A stretch of 64,000 nucleotides of DNA from assembly GCF_008831285.2 (NCBI RefSeq), contig NC_045142.1:10163952-10227951 (forward strand), given 5' to 3'. Positions 25,445-37,513 of this stretch are shown here, piece after piece (position 1 is the first letter of the stretch; the number at the start of each line of letters is the position of its first letter). The notes beneath the pieces were generated by a model. That model was not told the DNA's origin and did no database searches. It saw only the letters and a list, made by a program, of their open reading frames with translations. A program made the translations under genes and the position numbers. The DNA is from Nymphaea colorata (taxonomy: Eukaryota > Streptophyta > Magnoliopsida > Nymphaeales > Nymphaeaceae).

Positions 25445-26491
25445 CTAGAGAGTTACTTCACATGGCTCACAAGCTTTGGCACATTCTCCACGGTTATGTT
25501 CTGGATACTTTTGCATGATCTTATAATACTCCTTGATACTTGCTGCTTCTAGTATGGTTCCTTTGGCCACTTCAGCATTTCTTCTTTGGTTCCTTCTTTA
25601 GTCTTGTGGGATTGAGAATATATGATCTGATAACTTTTGCCTTCGTATAACCAGACATTAGCTTCATTGCACTGATGCAATAATTCTTCAAATATTAATT
25701 GTATATCTCTTGCCCCTTTTTTAGAAAAGAATTCAGGCATATATGGTAGTAATATTTCTGGCTGTACTTTATTTTCTGGTTAGACTATTTCTTTTGTTAT
25801 GCCAATTTTAACACAATAAATGGGAGCTAGTATTTTGTCTTTCAATATCTCTCCCTGAGCGGCATATATACGAATATATATCAGCGGCGCTTTGGTAATC
25901 TCAAGATACCTTTTAGCTGCCTTACATAGTTCTGGTATTTGTTTCAATTCTTTTCCTATGAGTGTATGTAGCTGTCCATAGCTATGTGTCATTTTGACCA
26001 TATTAGGATCAGTATCATGATGTGCTATTAATTTATTTAGTCATGGGTAGGGTATGGTTGTATAACCTTTTTTCCTGTGCTGCTTTTTCTCTAGGATTTT
26101 TGTTTAGATAATCAATAATCTTTTTTAGGTTTCTTACACAACTTGTCACTATCATGGATTGACTTTTTTTTTCTTGTTCTACAGTCTGTATATACATTTG
26201 TACTTGAGGTGGTATAAATTGGACTGGTTTTACCTGTACCTTGGGCTTTTGGAATTTACTATTTAGGTTAAGGTTTTTGAATTTTTGTTTTCTAGGCTTG
26301 ACTGGGATATTTATCTCAGTGTTTTTTACCTCTTGGGGTTTATTTTGTGCTACCTGGGGTTCTCCATTTATTTCTAAGCTTTTATCTTTTAGTTGTTTTT
26401 CTATTTGGGTTTTCCATTCTTGTAGAATATTTATAGTTTGTTTTAAGTTTCCTACATCTGCTTCTAAATTTATTATTTTAATTTTCAGCAT
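25445..26491 (-). pseudogene. Viral downstream ORF, coiled-coil, broken
   Basis: The frame opens at a Met overlapping the end of the RNase H region (about 26491). It begins with a heptad-rich, probably coiled-coil segment (INLEADVGNLKQTINILQEW), followed by a Lys/Pro/Gln-rich stretch. After a stop at about 26040 the reading continues in pieces (26001-25780, 25740-25549) and, after a frameshift, to a short Cys-rich end (GECAKACEPC) with a stop at 25445. The function is unknown. An N-terminal coiled coil recalls virion-associated or ORF2 proteins of caulimovirids, by analogy only. Confidence 0.6.
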
Positions 26492-26514
26492 CTGCACATC
26501 AAAATCAAAACCGG

Positions 26515-26920
26515 TTATCTCTGGATAATAAATCTGCATAAACATTATCATCTGATTTAACTAATTCTATAGAGAAATCAAACAGTTTAATATCATTAAC
26601 TAGTCTCCTTATTTCTTTTTTTACGATTGAGTTCTCAAGTTTAGCGTTTAACCAATATTTCAGTTGGGTATTATCTATTTTTACTACAAACTTTGTGAAT
26701 ACAACATAGATTTCGAAATGGAATAGTATAAAGCTAATAATTCTTTCTTATTTATTTCCCATTTATCTTCATTTTCTTTAAAACTCTCTAAGTGATATCT
26801 ACACGGATATTCTGGTTTGGTATTTGTATATTTGTACTTTAATACTAATCTGTAACTATTATTAGAAGAATCATATTCTATTATCCATTCGAAAGAATTC
26901 TTTTCATATGGGAATTCCAA
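26515..26920 (-). pseudogene. Viral RNase H domain, frameshifted
   Basis: Two pieces in different frames are recognisable. The first has the entry strand FEWIIEYDSS and the helix INKKELLALY. The second has FVVKIDNTQL and NVYADLLSRD. The conserved acidic residues of RNase H (Asp, Glu, Asp, Asp) are all still visible, but a frameshift near 26690 splits the domain. It directly follows the truncated reverse transcriptase. Confidence 0.8.
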
Positions 26921-26954
26921 TTTTGGTAGATCTTTACATATTTTCTGTATTCTT

Positions 26955-27378
26955 TACAATTTTGAAATCATCTCGGTGCATTTTTATATCCAAATGGTAA
27001 TACATTTCATTCATAAAATCCATTAGGTACAGTAAACGTTGTTAATGCTTTACTTTCTTCGGTTAACTTTAAGTGATAAAATCCACTTTTACAATCGAAT
27101 TTACTAAAATAATGGTATCATGAAATTTGTTTTAATTTTAGTATTTTGTTTGGAATATGATAGTTATAAGACTTAGTTTTTGCATTTAAGTTCATATAGT
27201 CAACGATCATTCTCGTTTTACCTCTTTTTTGTTCACTATATTTATTAACTATAAATGCTGGACTACTATGTTTGGAGTCTGAGGGTCTAAAATATCCTTC
27301 TTTTAATAATTCTTGAATGTTGTTATCAAATTCTTTTAAATCGTTTGGTACGTATTTTAGGGGTGGTTGTGTGATCAT
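26955..27378 (-). pseudogene. Viral reverse transcriptase, truncated
   Basis: The N-terminal part is clear: SSPAFIVNK, RGKTRMIVDYMNLN, FSKFDCKSGFYHLKL and LPFGYKNAPR. Stops interrupt it, including a TGA where a Trp codon is expected before NVLPFGY. After NAPR the reading jumps within a few codons to the region just before RNase H, so the palm part with the catalytic YxDD box is missing. The enzyme cannot be functional. Confidence 0.87.
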
Positions 27379-27699
27379 ACTGTCTTCATTTATTAATTCA
27401 ATTTTTACTTCTGTGTGGTGTTTTTTCTAAAATTTTAATGGATTTTCTGAATAAAGTATTTCTAATAGTTTTGTAATATCATTTAATTCATATGTTTCAT
27501 ATATTTGTAATATTATTGTATTTACTCTTACTCTTGTTAATTTTTGTGTTAACTAACTATTTCCTTTTTGCCATGGGGTTTGTTTCCTTTAGTTGTTTTT
27601 ACCTACAAGGGCATTAATTTTTTTCACTACAGGGTGTAGTTAGAATCAGATATTTTTATGTGATTTCTATAGGTAAGTAGTTGTTTAGAAAAGGTCTTC

Positions 27700-27930
27700 T
27701 TAGTATTATATCTTTCATTCTAGTTCAAAAGCACATATTCTATTTATTTTGATAATGTTTTTTTTCAGATTTGTATCGTAATGATCTCAGCTTTATATCT
27801 AATAACATCTCTTGCACCATTAAAACCTTTAATTTCCAATGGATTTTGTAGTTCTTCCCATATGTTATCCGGTAAACAATTCTTTTTATATAAATTAATC
27901 TGTGCTCCTGTATCAATATAGGGTGTATAA
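27700..27930 (-). pseudogene. Aspartic protease-like fragment next to RT
   Basis: The reading YIDTGAQINLYKKN at about 27915 carries a retroviral-type DTGA active site. It is followed by a flap-like region and then several stops before the RT. The position immediately before RT is the normal place of the caulimovirid protease. Confidence 0.65.
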
Positions 27931-28471
27931 TATCTGTTATTATATTATTTGACTATATTTTTTATTAGTATATAAATAAATTTGTCTTTTACTATAGTCA
28001 TAGATGGTTTATTCATAGTCATCATTTGATTCTGGTAGACTATATTGATAGTAATAAATCTATACTGCTTTGTCCGTAGATCTTTCAAGTAATTCGTATT
28101 CAAACCTTGCTAGTCTTTCTATTTCTTGAAGTCACCTATATCTTTTATCAATCATTCTTTTTTGTAGTTTTCCAATAAATATGTGAATTAAATAATATAT
28201 TTTAAAATAATACTGTAGTTGTTCTCTTTCTCTTTTACTAAAATATTTTCTTCATTCTTTCCCAAATATCTTTGAATTTATTCTAGATATCATTCAAAAA
28301 TTGTCTTCTCCAAATTCTATGTCTGAAATTGATAAATGCTGAATATTTCTTAGCCATCTATCAGTTACTTTTATTATTAACTTACTGATGAATTGTCTTA
28401 CAACAATCATCTTTTTTAACTAGGGTATCTATTTTCTTTTGGTTATAAGTAATGCATGTCTTTTATATCCT

Positions 28472-28774
28472 CTATGGTTTATTGGTACGATATATGTTAA
28501 TCATTTTTCTAATTTTATCATGTTGACCAAACATTCTATTTTCTAGATTTCTATCATAATATTCATCTCCTTCAAAATAATCAGTATCAAAGTAATTTGT
28601 TGGTGTGTATTCATATGTCTCATACTTTTCTAGTACTAATTCTTTTAGGTTATTAATAAACATATATACTAATTGACATATTGAAAATACATTTATTAAT
28701 TGTTTCCTTCTAATTTCTGAGCTTTTTTTTTTGCATTCTTCTGTAAATTTTGTTGGATTGGTTCTCTTAATCAT
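28472..28774 (-). pseudogene. Viral polyprotein fragment, function unclear
   Basis: A 100-codon frame rich in Lys, Asn and Tyr lies between the two protease-like fragments. I see no Cys-His knuckle. It may be coat-protein or spacer sequence of the viral polyprotein. This rests on its position alone. Confidence 0.35.
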
Positions 28775-29370
28775 CTAGATCTCTTGGGATAATTATCCTT
28801 TTCCCCATACTCGGGATTTCGATTATATTTTTCTCAATTCTGTAATTATCATATTTATTTAACCTTCAATTTCCTAGTATTATATCTATTTGTCCATCGC
28901 TTCTATGTTCTTGAATTTCAAAAGTAACTTCAAACTTATAATTTGATATGGTTATTTCCTGGGTTACAGTTCTCTAGCTTTTTATAACATTTTCCCTGAA
29001 TATCCTTGTATTTGTGATTACTAGGTAGTACTATGTCGTTTTTTATTAAATCTAGTGTTATATAGTTTTCTTCTGATCCTGTATCTATTAATACTATTCT
29101 AAGTTTATCATCCATAATTCTTTTAACATAAAACTGGTTTTGTTTATAGCTTGTTTCTCCTTCTTTTTTATTCTCACTGATACTTAACATATTCTTTATT
29201 ATTTGTAATTCATTATGTTCATTTTTTGTGTAATAAGGTCCAATGTCTTGTATAATATTAATTAGTTGTTTGAAAGGATTATCTATTTGTATTGTATCAT
29301 TACTTTTTCTTTTGGTTGATATCTTGTGTTTGTATATAACAACATACATATTTTTCCCTTTAATTGTCAT
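28760..29370 (-). pseudogene. Second aspartic protease-like domain, upstream
   Basis: The frame from 29370 contains LRIVLIDTGSEENYITLDLI (DTGS active site). Past a frameshift near 28950 the reading goes on to QIDIILGN, which resembles the C-terminal ILG segment of retroviral proteases. It lies about 1.2 kb upstream of the protease-like fragment beside RT, so this element appears to hold two such domains. Confidence 0.5.
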
Positions 29371-29447
29371 AACTTTACATCCTTTCTCTAGTTGGATTCA
29401 TGATAGTTTCCAATATAACTAAACTTCTATCTATATATATCTCTCTC

Positions 29448-32400
29448 TATTGCGTGTACAGTTTACATGCTTCTACGACTGCCAGGATGTCCATCAACTG
29501 TCTATTCTTCACTTAGGAGGCCCACCAGGAGTGGGGGGACCCGAAAAGCAACCACAGCCGCTGATCGAAAAGGAGAATCATGGTGACATCTTCCGCATGC
29601 TATTTTTATCTCTGTCTTGCATGACAAAGCAACTAAAAGCAACAGCAGAGCACGTGTGATACAAGGCCTACACTACGCGTTTCAGGGAGAAAGAGAGGTT
29701 GCAGATCAATCTACGAGTACAATAAATTTGTCAAACAACTTTGATCTAATTTTGGTAATGGCAAAGAGAAACCCTATTGTGTATATAGTTGTTTCATCAA
29801 AATAGACTTTGAACACAACCCTTGAACTCAACCGATTTGACTCAGTTGCAGCACAGCTGCGTGGAGATTGGTTCGTGACAAACACAACCCCGACCTTCAA
29901 CGACATGATTCTCAGTCTACCATTCAGAAAAATTCCTACACGTTGTCCCCAATAGTTTATAGTCTACATGCTTCTACGACTGTTGAGATATCCATCGATT
30001 GTCTCCTCACCCCTTAGGAGGCCCACCAAGAGTGAGGGGACCCAAAAAGCAACCGCAGCCATTGATGGAAAAGGAGAATCCTGGCGGCATCTTCCGCGTG
30101 CCATTTCTCCTTCTGTCTCGTGTGACAAAGCAGCTAAAAGCAACAACAGTGAACGTACGATACGAGGCCTATGCTATGCGTTTCAGGGAGAAAAGGAGGT
30201 TGCAGATCGATCAACAAGTTCAATAATTTTGTGAAACAACTGCGATCTAATTTTGGTGATGGCAAAGATAAATCCTATTGCGTGTGTACTAATTTCATCG
30301 AAATAGACTTCGAACAGAACCCCCGAGCTCAAGCGATCTGACTCAGTTGCAGTACAGATGCATCGAGCCTGGTTCGTGACAAACACAACACCGAGCTTGA
30401 ACGACATGATTCTCGGTCTACCATTCAAGAAAAATCCTACACATTGTCCCCAACAGTCTACAGTCTATATGCTTCTACAACTGTCGGGATGTCCATCGAT
30501 TGTCTCCTCTCCCCTTAGGAGGCCTACCAAGAGTGGGGGGACCCAAAAAGCAACCGCACCCATTCATTGAAAAGGAGAATCCTGGCAGCATCTTCTGTGT
30601 GTCATCTCTCCTTCTATCTCGCGTGACAAAGCAGCTAAAAGCAATAGCAATGTACGTACATTTGAGAGGCCTACGCTATGCGTTTCAGGGAGAAAGAGAG
30701 GTTACAGATCAATCAACGAGTTCAATAATTTTGTGAAACAACTGTGATCTAATTTTGATGATGGCAAAGATAAATCATATTGCGTGTATACTTATTTCAT
30801 CGAAATACACTTTGAACAGAATGCCAGAGCCCAAGCGATTTGACTCAGTTGCAGCACAGCTGCGTCGAGATTGGTTCGTAACAAACACAACCCCTAGCTC
30901 AAACGACATGATTCTCAATCTACACTTAATGAAAATTCCTGCACGCCATCGCAAACAGTGTACAGTCTACAAGTTTTTACGACTACTGGGATGTCCATAC
31001 ATTGTCTCCTCTCTGCTTAGGAGGCCCACCAGGAGTGGGGGGACCCGAAAAGCAATCGCAGTCGTTGACGAAAAAGGAGAATCTTGGCAGCATCTTCCAC
31101 GTGCTATCTCTCTCTGTCTCGCATGACAAAGAGGATAAAAGCAATAGCAGCGCACGTGTGATAGAGAGGCCTATGCTACGTGTTTCAGGGAGAAAGAGAG
31201 GTTGCAGATAGATCTACGAGTTCAATAAATTTGTCAAACAACTTTGATATAATTTTAGTGATGGCAAAGAGAAATTCTTTTATATGTATATTTATTTCAT
31301 CGAAATAGACTTTTAATACAACCCCCTAGCGCAAGCGACCTGACTCAGTTGCAGCTCAACTGCGAGGAGATTGGTTCATGACAAACACAACCCTAGCTCA
31401 AACGACATGATTCCATGTCTACCATTTTGGGAAATTCCTACATGTTGTCCCCAACAGTCTACAATCCATATTTTTCTTAGACTACCGAGATGTCCATCCA
31501 TTGTCTCGTATCCCCTTAGGGGACCCGAAAATCTACCACAGCCGTTGATGGAAAAGGAGAATCCCGGCGGCATCTTCTGCCTGCTATCTCTCCCTCTGTC
31601 TCACGTGACAAAGCTGCTAAAAGCAACAGCAGCGCACGTACGATACGAGAGGCCTATGCTACGCATTTCAACGAGAAAGAGAGGGTGAAGATCGATCTAT
31701 GAGTTCAATAAATTTGTCAAACAACTGTGATCTAATTTTTGTGATGACAAAAATAAAATCCTATTTGTCAATTCATTGAAATTGACTTTGAACACAACCC
31801 CTGAGCTCAAGCGACTTGACTTAATCGCAACCCAGCTGCGTCGAGATTGGTTAATGACAAACACAACCACGAGCTCAAACGACATGATTCTCAGTCTACC
31901 ATTCAGGAAAATTCCTACACGTTGTCCCCAACAATCTAAAGTCTACATGCTTCTACGATTGCCGGGACGTCCACCAAGAGTGGGGGCACCCGAAAAGCAA
32001 CCACAGCCATTGATGGAAAACGAGAATCCCGATGGCATCTTCCGCATACCACCATTCAGGAAAATTCCTACACGTTGTCCCCAACAATCTATAGTCTACA
32101 TGCTTCTACGTCTGCCGATACGTCCATCCATTGTCTCCTCTCTCCTTAAGAGACCCACCAAGAGTGGGGGGACCTAAAAAGCAACCGCAGCCACTGATCG
32201 AAAAGGAGAATCCTGACAACATCTTCCACGTGTTATCTATCTCTCTGTCTCGCGTGACAAAGCAGCTAAAAGCAACAGCAACACACGTGCGATACGAGAG
32301 GCCTACGCTACGCGTTTTAGGAAAAAAGAGGGGTTGCAGATCGATATACAAGTACAATAAATTTGTCAAATAATTGTGATCTAATTTTGGTGATGGCAAA

Positions 32401-35400
32401 GAGAAATCTTATTGCATGTATAGTTATTTCATCGACATAGATTTTGAACACAACCCCCGAGCTCAATCGACCTGACTCAGTTGCAGCTCAGCTGCATGGA
32501 TATTCGTTCATGACAAGCACAACCCGTAGCTCAAACGACATGATTCCCAGTCTGCCATTCTAAAAAATTTCTACACGCTGTCCCGAACAGTCTACGGTCT
32601 ATATGTTTCTACGGCTGCCGGGATGTCCATCGATTGTTTTCTCTTCCCTTAGTAGACCCACCAAGAGTGGGGGGACCCGAAAAGCAACATTAGCCGTTGA
32701 TGGAAAAGGAGAATCCCGGCTTCAACTTTGGCTTGCCATTTCTCCCTTTGTCTCGTGTGACAATGCAGCTAAAAGCAACGACAGTGCGTACGATAAGAGA
32801 GGCCTACACTACATGTTTCACGGAGAAAGAGAGGTTGCAGATCGATATACTAGTTCAATTACTTTGTCAAACAACTGTGATCTAATTTTGGTGATGACAA
32901 AAAGAAATCATATTGCGTGTATAGTTATTTCATCGAATTAAACTTTGAACACAACCAATGAACTCAAGCGATTTGACTCAGTTGCAGCACAACTGCGTGG
33001 AGATTTGTTCGTGACAAACACAACTCCGAGCTTAAACGACATGATTCTTAGTCTACCATTCAGGAAAATTCCTACACGTTGTTCCCAACAGTCTACACTA
33101 TACATGCTTCTACGACTGTCAGAATGTCCATCGATTGTCTCCTGTCCCCTTAGGAGGCCCACCAAGAGTGAGGGGACCCAAAAAGCAACTGCAGCTATTG
33201 ACGGAAAAGAAGAATCATAGCGGCATCTTACGCGTGCCATCTCTCCTTCTGCCTTGTGAGACAAAGCAGCTAAAAGCAACAGCAGTGCATGTACGATACG
33301 AGAGGCCTACGCTTCGCGTTTCAAGGACAAAGAGAGGTTGCAGATCAATCAACGAGTTAAATAATTTTGTGAAACAACTGTGATCTAATTTTGGTGATGG
33401 CAAAGATAAATCCTATTGCGTGTGCACTTATTTCATTGAAATAGACTTTGAACACAAACTCCGAGCTCAAGCGATTTGACTCAGTAGCAACACAGGTGCG
33501 TCGAGATTGGTTCATGACAAACCCAACCCCGAGCTTAAACGACATGATTTTCAGTCTACCATTCAGGAAAATTCCTACATGTTGTCCCCAAAGTCGATAG
33601 TATACATGCTTCTACGACTGTCAAGATGTCCATCCATTGTCTCCTCTCCCCTTAGGAGGCCCACCAGGAGTTGGGGGACCCGAAAAGCGACCACGGCCAT
33701 TGAGAAAAAAGGAGAATCCTCGCGTGATCTTCCGCGTGCTATCTCTCCCGTGACAAAGCAGCTAAATGCAATAGCGGCACACATACGATACGAGTGGCCT
33801 ACGCTACGTGTTTCAGCGAGAAAGAGAGGTTGCAGATAGATCTACGAGTTCAATAAATTTGTCAAACTGTGATATAATTTTGGTGATGGCAAACATAAAT
33901 TCTATTGCGTGTATAGTTTTTTCATCGAAATAGACTTTGAACACAACCCCCGAGCTAAAGCGACCTCTCTCAGTTGCAGCTCAGCATGGATATTGGTTTG
34001 TGACAAACACAACTACTATCTCAAACGACATGATTCTTAGTCTACCATTAATGAAAATTCCTACACGTTGTCACAAACAGTCTACAGTCTACATGTTTGT
34101 ACGATTGTCGGGATGTCCATTCATTGTTTCCTCTCCATTTAGTAGGCCCATTCATTGTTTCCTCTCCATTTAGTAGGCCCACCAAAGTTGGGGGGACCCA
34201 AAAAGTAACCTCAACCGTTGACGAAAAATGAGAATCCCGACGGCATCTTCCATGTGCTATCTCTCTCTGTCTCGCGAGACAAAGAGGATAAAAGCAATAG
34301 CAACGCATGTATGATATGAGAGGCCTGTGCGTGTTTCAGGGAAAATGAGAGGTTGCAGGTAGATCTACGAGTTCAATAAATTTATCAAACAACTGTGATC
34401 TAATTTTGGTGATGGAAAAGAGAAATTCTTTTACGTATATAGTTATTTCATCGAAATAGACTTTAAATACAACTCCTGAGCTCAAGCGACCTGACTCAGC
34501 TGCTGCTCAGCTGTGTGGAGATTGGTTCATGACAAACACAACCCTTTGTTCAAACGATATGATTCTTAGTCTACCATTCAGGAAAATTCCTACACGTTGT
34601 CCCCAACAGTCTACAGTCCATATGCTTCTACGACTGCTGAGATGTCCATCTATTGTCTCTTCTCCCCTTAGAAGGCCCAACAACAGTGGGGGGAGGGGGG
34701 GGGCGAAAAGCAACCACAGCCGTTGATGGAAAAGGAGGATCCTTGTGGCATCTTCATGCTATTTCTCCCTTTGTCTCACGTGACAAAGCAGCTAAAAGCA
34801 GCAGCAGTGCACATACGATATAAGGCCTACGCTACGCTTTTCAGGGAGAAAGAGAGGTGTAGATCGATCTACGAGTTCAATAAATTTGTCAAACAATTGT
34901 GATCTAATTTTGGTGATGACAAAAAGAAATCCAATTGCGTGTATAGTTATTTCATCGAAATAGACTTTGAACACAACCCTTGAGCTCAAGTGACTTGACT
35001 CAATTGCAGCTCAGCTGCGACAAGATTGGTTGGTGACAAACACAACCACGATCTCAAACGACATGATTCTCAGTCTACCATTCAGGAAAATTCTTACACG
35101 ATGCCCCCAACAATCTACATTCTACATGCTTCTACGTCTGCCGAGACGTCCATCCACTGTCTCCTCTCTGTGTAGGAGGCCCACCAAGAGTGGGGGGACC
35201 CAAAAAGCAACCGCAGCCATTGATCGAAAAGGAGAATCCCGACGACATCTTCTACGTGCTATCTATCTCTTTGTCTCGCCTGACAAAGCAGCTAAAAGCA
35301 ACAGCAGCACACGTACGATACAAGAGACATACACTACGCGTTTTAGGGAAAAAGAGAGGTTGCAGATCGACATACAAGTACAATAAATTTGTCAAACAAT

Positions 35401-37508
35401 TGTCATCTAATTTTGGTGTTGGCAAAGAGAAATCCTATTGTGTGTATAGTTATTTCATCGAAATAGACTTCGAACACAAACCCCGAGCTCAATCGACCTC
35501 ACTTAGTTGCAGCTCAGCTGCATGGAAATTGGTTCATGACAAACACAACCTCTATCTCAAACGACATGATTCTCAGTCTACCATTCTGGAAAATTCCTAC
35601 ACTATCCTCAACAGTCTACAGTCTATATGTTTCTACGACTGTCGGGATGTCCTTCGATTGTCTCCTCTCCCTTTAGGAGGTCCACCAAGAGCGGAGGGAC
35701 CCAAAAAGCAACCTCAGTCGTTGATGGAAAAGGAGTGCACGTACGATATGAAAAGCCTACGCTACGCGTTTCAGGGAAAAAGAGATGTTGTAGATCGATC
35801 TACGAGTTCAATTAATTTGTCAAACAACTGTGATCTAATTTTGGTGATGACAAAAAGAAATCATATTGCGTGTATAGTTATTTCATCGAATTAAACTTTG
35901 AACACAACCCCCGAGCTCAAGTGACTTGACTCAGTTTCAGCTCAGCTGCGTTGAGATTGGTTAATGACAAACACAACCCCGAGCTTAAACGACATGATTC
36001 TCTGTTTACCATTCAAGAAAATTCCTACACGTTGTCCCCTACAATGTACAATCTATATGCTTCTACGACTGCCTGGGATGTCCGTCAATTGTCTCCTCTC
36101 CCCTTAGGAGGCCCACCAGTAGTGGGGGGACCCGAAAAGCAACTCCAGCTGTTGATGGAAAAGGAGAATTCCCACATCATCTTCCATGTGCTATCTCTCT
36201 CTGTCTCGTGTGACAAAAAGGGTAAAGGCAACAACAACGCACGTACGATACGAGAGACCTATGTACGCGTTTCAGGGAGAAAGGAGAGGTTGCAGATCGA
36301 ACAACGAGTTCAATAATTTTGTGAGACAACTGTGATCTAATTTTGGTGATGGCAAAGAGAAATCTTATTGCATGTGTAGTTATTTCATCCAAATAGAATA
36401 GATTATTAGATTCCTTTTGTTGATCTTTGCACTTTGTAATCGATGCGATTCTTTGGTACAGCTAGAGGAGAAAGAGAACTGATGCTAGGGAAGCACTGGA
36501 AGCAGGAGAGGGCGATTTCATTTCTGGTCTCGTGAAGGTCGAAATGAGTTCGGACTTCGGCCCGTATCCAACCTCAAATTGTATGTAAGTGTAGTTATGC
36601 TCAAGTCAATGTGATAAGGATGTCGACAAATAGGATAGGGATAAATTAATGCCTGATCGGGCCACATTAAATTAGTCGGATATGGAAAATAGTTTTGAAA
36701 TGCAATAGAATGCCGAAATTCAAATACATTGGTTGCTTAGTTATGTAGTATCAAAACTCGGCATCAATTGTCTAGTTGCCAATCAATTTTCTTTTGTTGT
36801 CTATTTGTTGGGTACATTTCTTCTGGGAACCTAATTGAACAAATCATGCACCCATGTTGGTGATTTTGAGTTTAGATTTTGTGCATTTAGACTCACCAAA
36901 CGAACGACGCTAGGCTCCTTACAATTTGCAAAACCTTCAAGAAGTCATGACTTTGAACACAACCCCCAAGCTCAAGCAACTTGACTCAGAAGCAGTTCAG
37001 CTGCGTCAAGATTGGTTCATGGCAAACACAACTCCAAGCTCAAACAACATAATTCTCAATCTACCGTTCAGGAAAATTCCTACACATTGTCCCCAACAGT
37101 CTACATGTTTCTACGATTGTCGGGATGTACATTCATTGTCTCCTCTCCGCTTAGGGGGCCCACCAGGAGTGGGGGGGACCCGAAAAGAAACCGCAGCTAT
37201 TAATGGAAAAGGAGAATCCTGGCATGTGCTATATCTCTCTCTGTCTCGCGTGACAAAGCAGCTAAAAGCAACAGCATCGCACGAACGATACGAGAGGCCT
37301 ACGCTAGGCGTTTCAGGGAGAAAGAGAGGTTATAGATCGATATACGAGTTAAATAAATTTGTCAAATAATTATGATCTAATTTTGGTGATGGCAAAGAGA
37401 AATCCTATTGCGTGTATAGTTATTTAATCGAAATAGACTTTGAACACAACCCCCGAACTCAAGTGACTTGACTCAGTTGCAGCTCAGCTGTGTCGAGATT
37501 GGTTCATA
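29448..37508. repeat. Tandem array of ~502-bp units (satellite-like)
   Basis: The landmark 'atgtccatc' with close variants recurs near 29486, 29988, 30489, 30991, 31490, 31967, 32120, 32623, 33124, 33626, 34112, 34642, 35146, 35647, 36079 and 37127. The usual spacing is 499-504 bp. Other anchors in each unit are 'cagctaaaagcaac', 'gagaggcctacgctacgcg', 'gttatttcatcgaaatag' and 'attcctacacgttgtcccc'. One unit is cut to about 153 bp (31967-32120), one is short by about 70 bp (35647-36079) and one carries a short internal duplication (34112-34180). Many 60-130 codon frames open in all units on both strands, as expected of a GC-balanced satellite. No protein family is recognised. Confidence 0.93.
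36390..36945. other. Unrelated segment inside the tandem array
   Basis: The array stops after 'tcatccaaatag' and resumes at 'actttgaacacaacccc'. About 555 bp of unrelated sequence lies between. I see no ORF of note, no terminal repeats and no clear target duplication. The missing array phase across the gap is small, which suits an insertion into one unit. Confidence 0.6.
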
Positions 37509-37513
37509 ACCTT

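Larger units (their letters stand above)
25440..29430 (-). mobile_element. Decayed endogenous pararetrovirus (Caulimoviridae-like)
   Basis: Minus-strand fragments follow the caulimovirid order: protease-like, reverse transcriptase, RNase H, then a separate downstream ORF. No LTR and no integrase are seen, which fits a pararetrovirus and not a Ty3 retrotransposon. The whole block is very AT-rich and every ORF is broken by stops, frameshifts or deletions, so it is an old, inactive copy. Petuvirus- or florendovirus-like affiliation is an inference from gene order, with an extra ORF after RNase H. The element ends close to copy 1 of the ORC1 duplication on one side and to the tandem array on the other. 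Confidence 0.85.

Noticed and set aside
25428-29430. Ty3 retrotransposon reading of the RT-RNase H block
   Set aside because: No integrase, chromodomain, LTR or primer-binding site is seen, and a separate coiled-coil ORF follows RNase H, which fits a caulimovirid better.
35190-35894. A 234-codon plus-strand ORF, one of the longest in the window
   Set aside because: It runs through two tandem units and is long only because a deletion of about 70 bp in one unit joins two frames. No other unit keeps this arrangement and no domain is visible.
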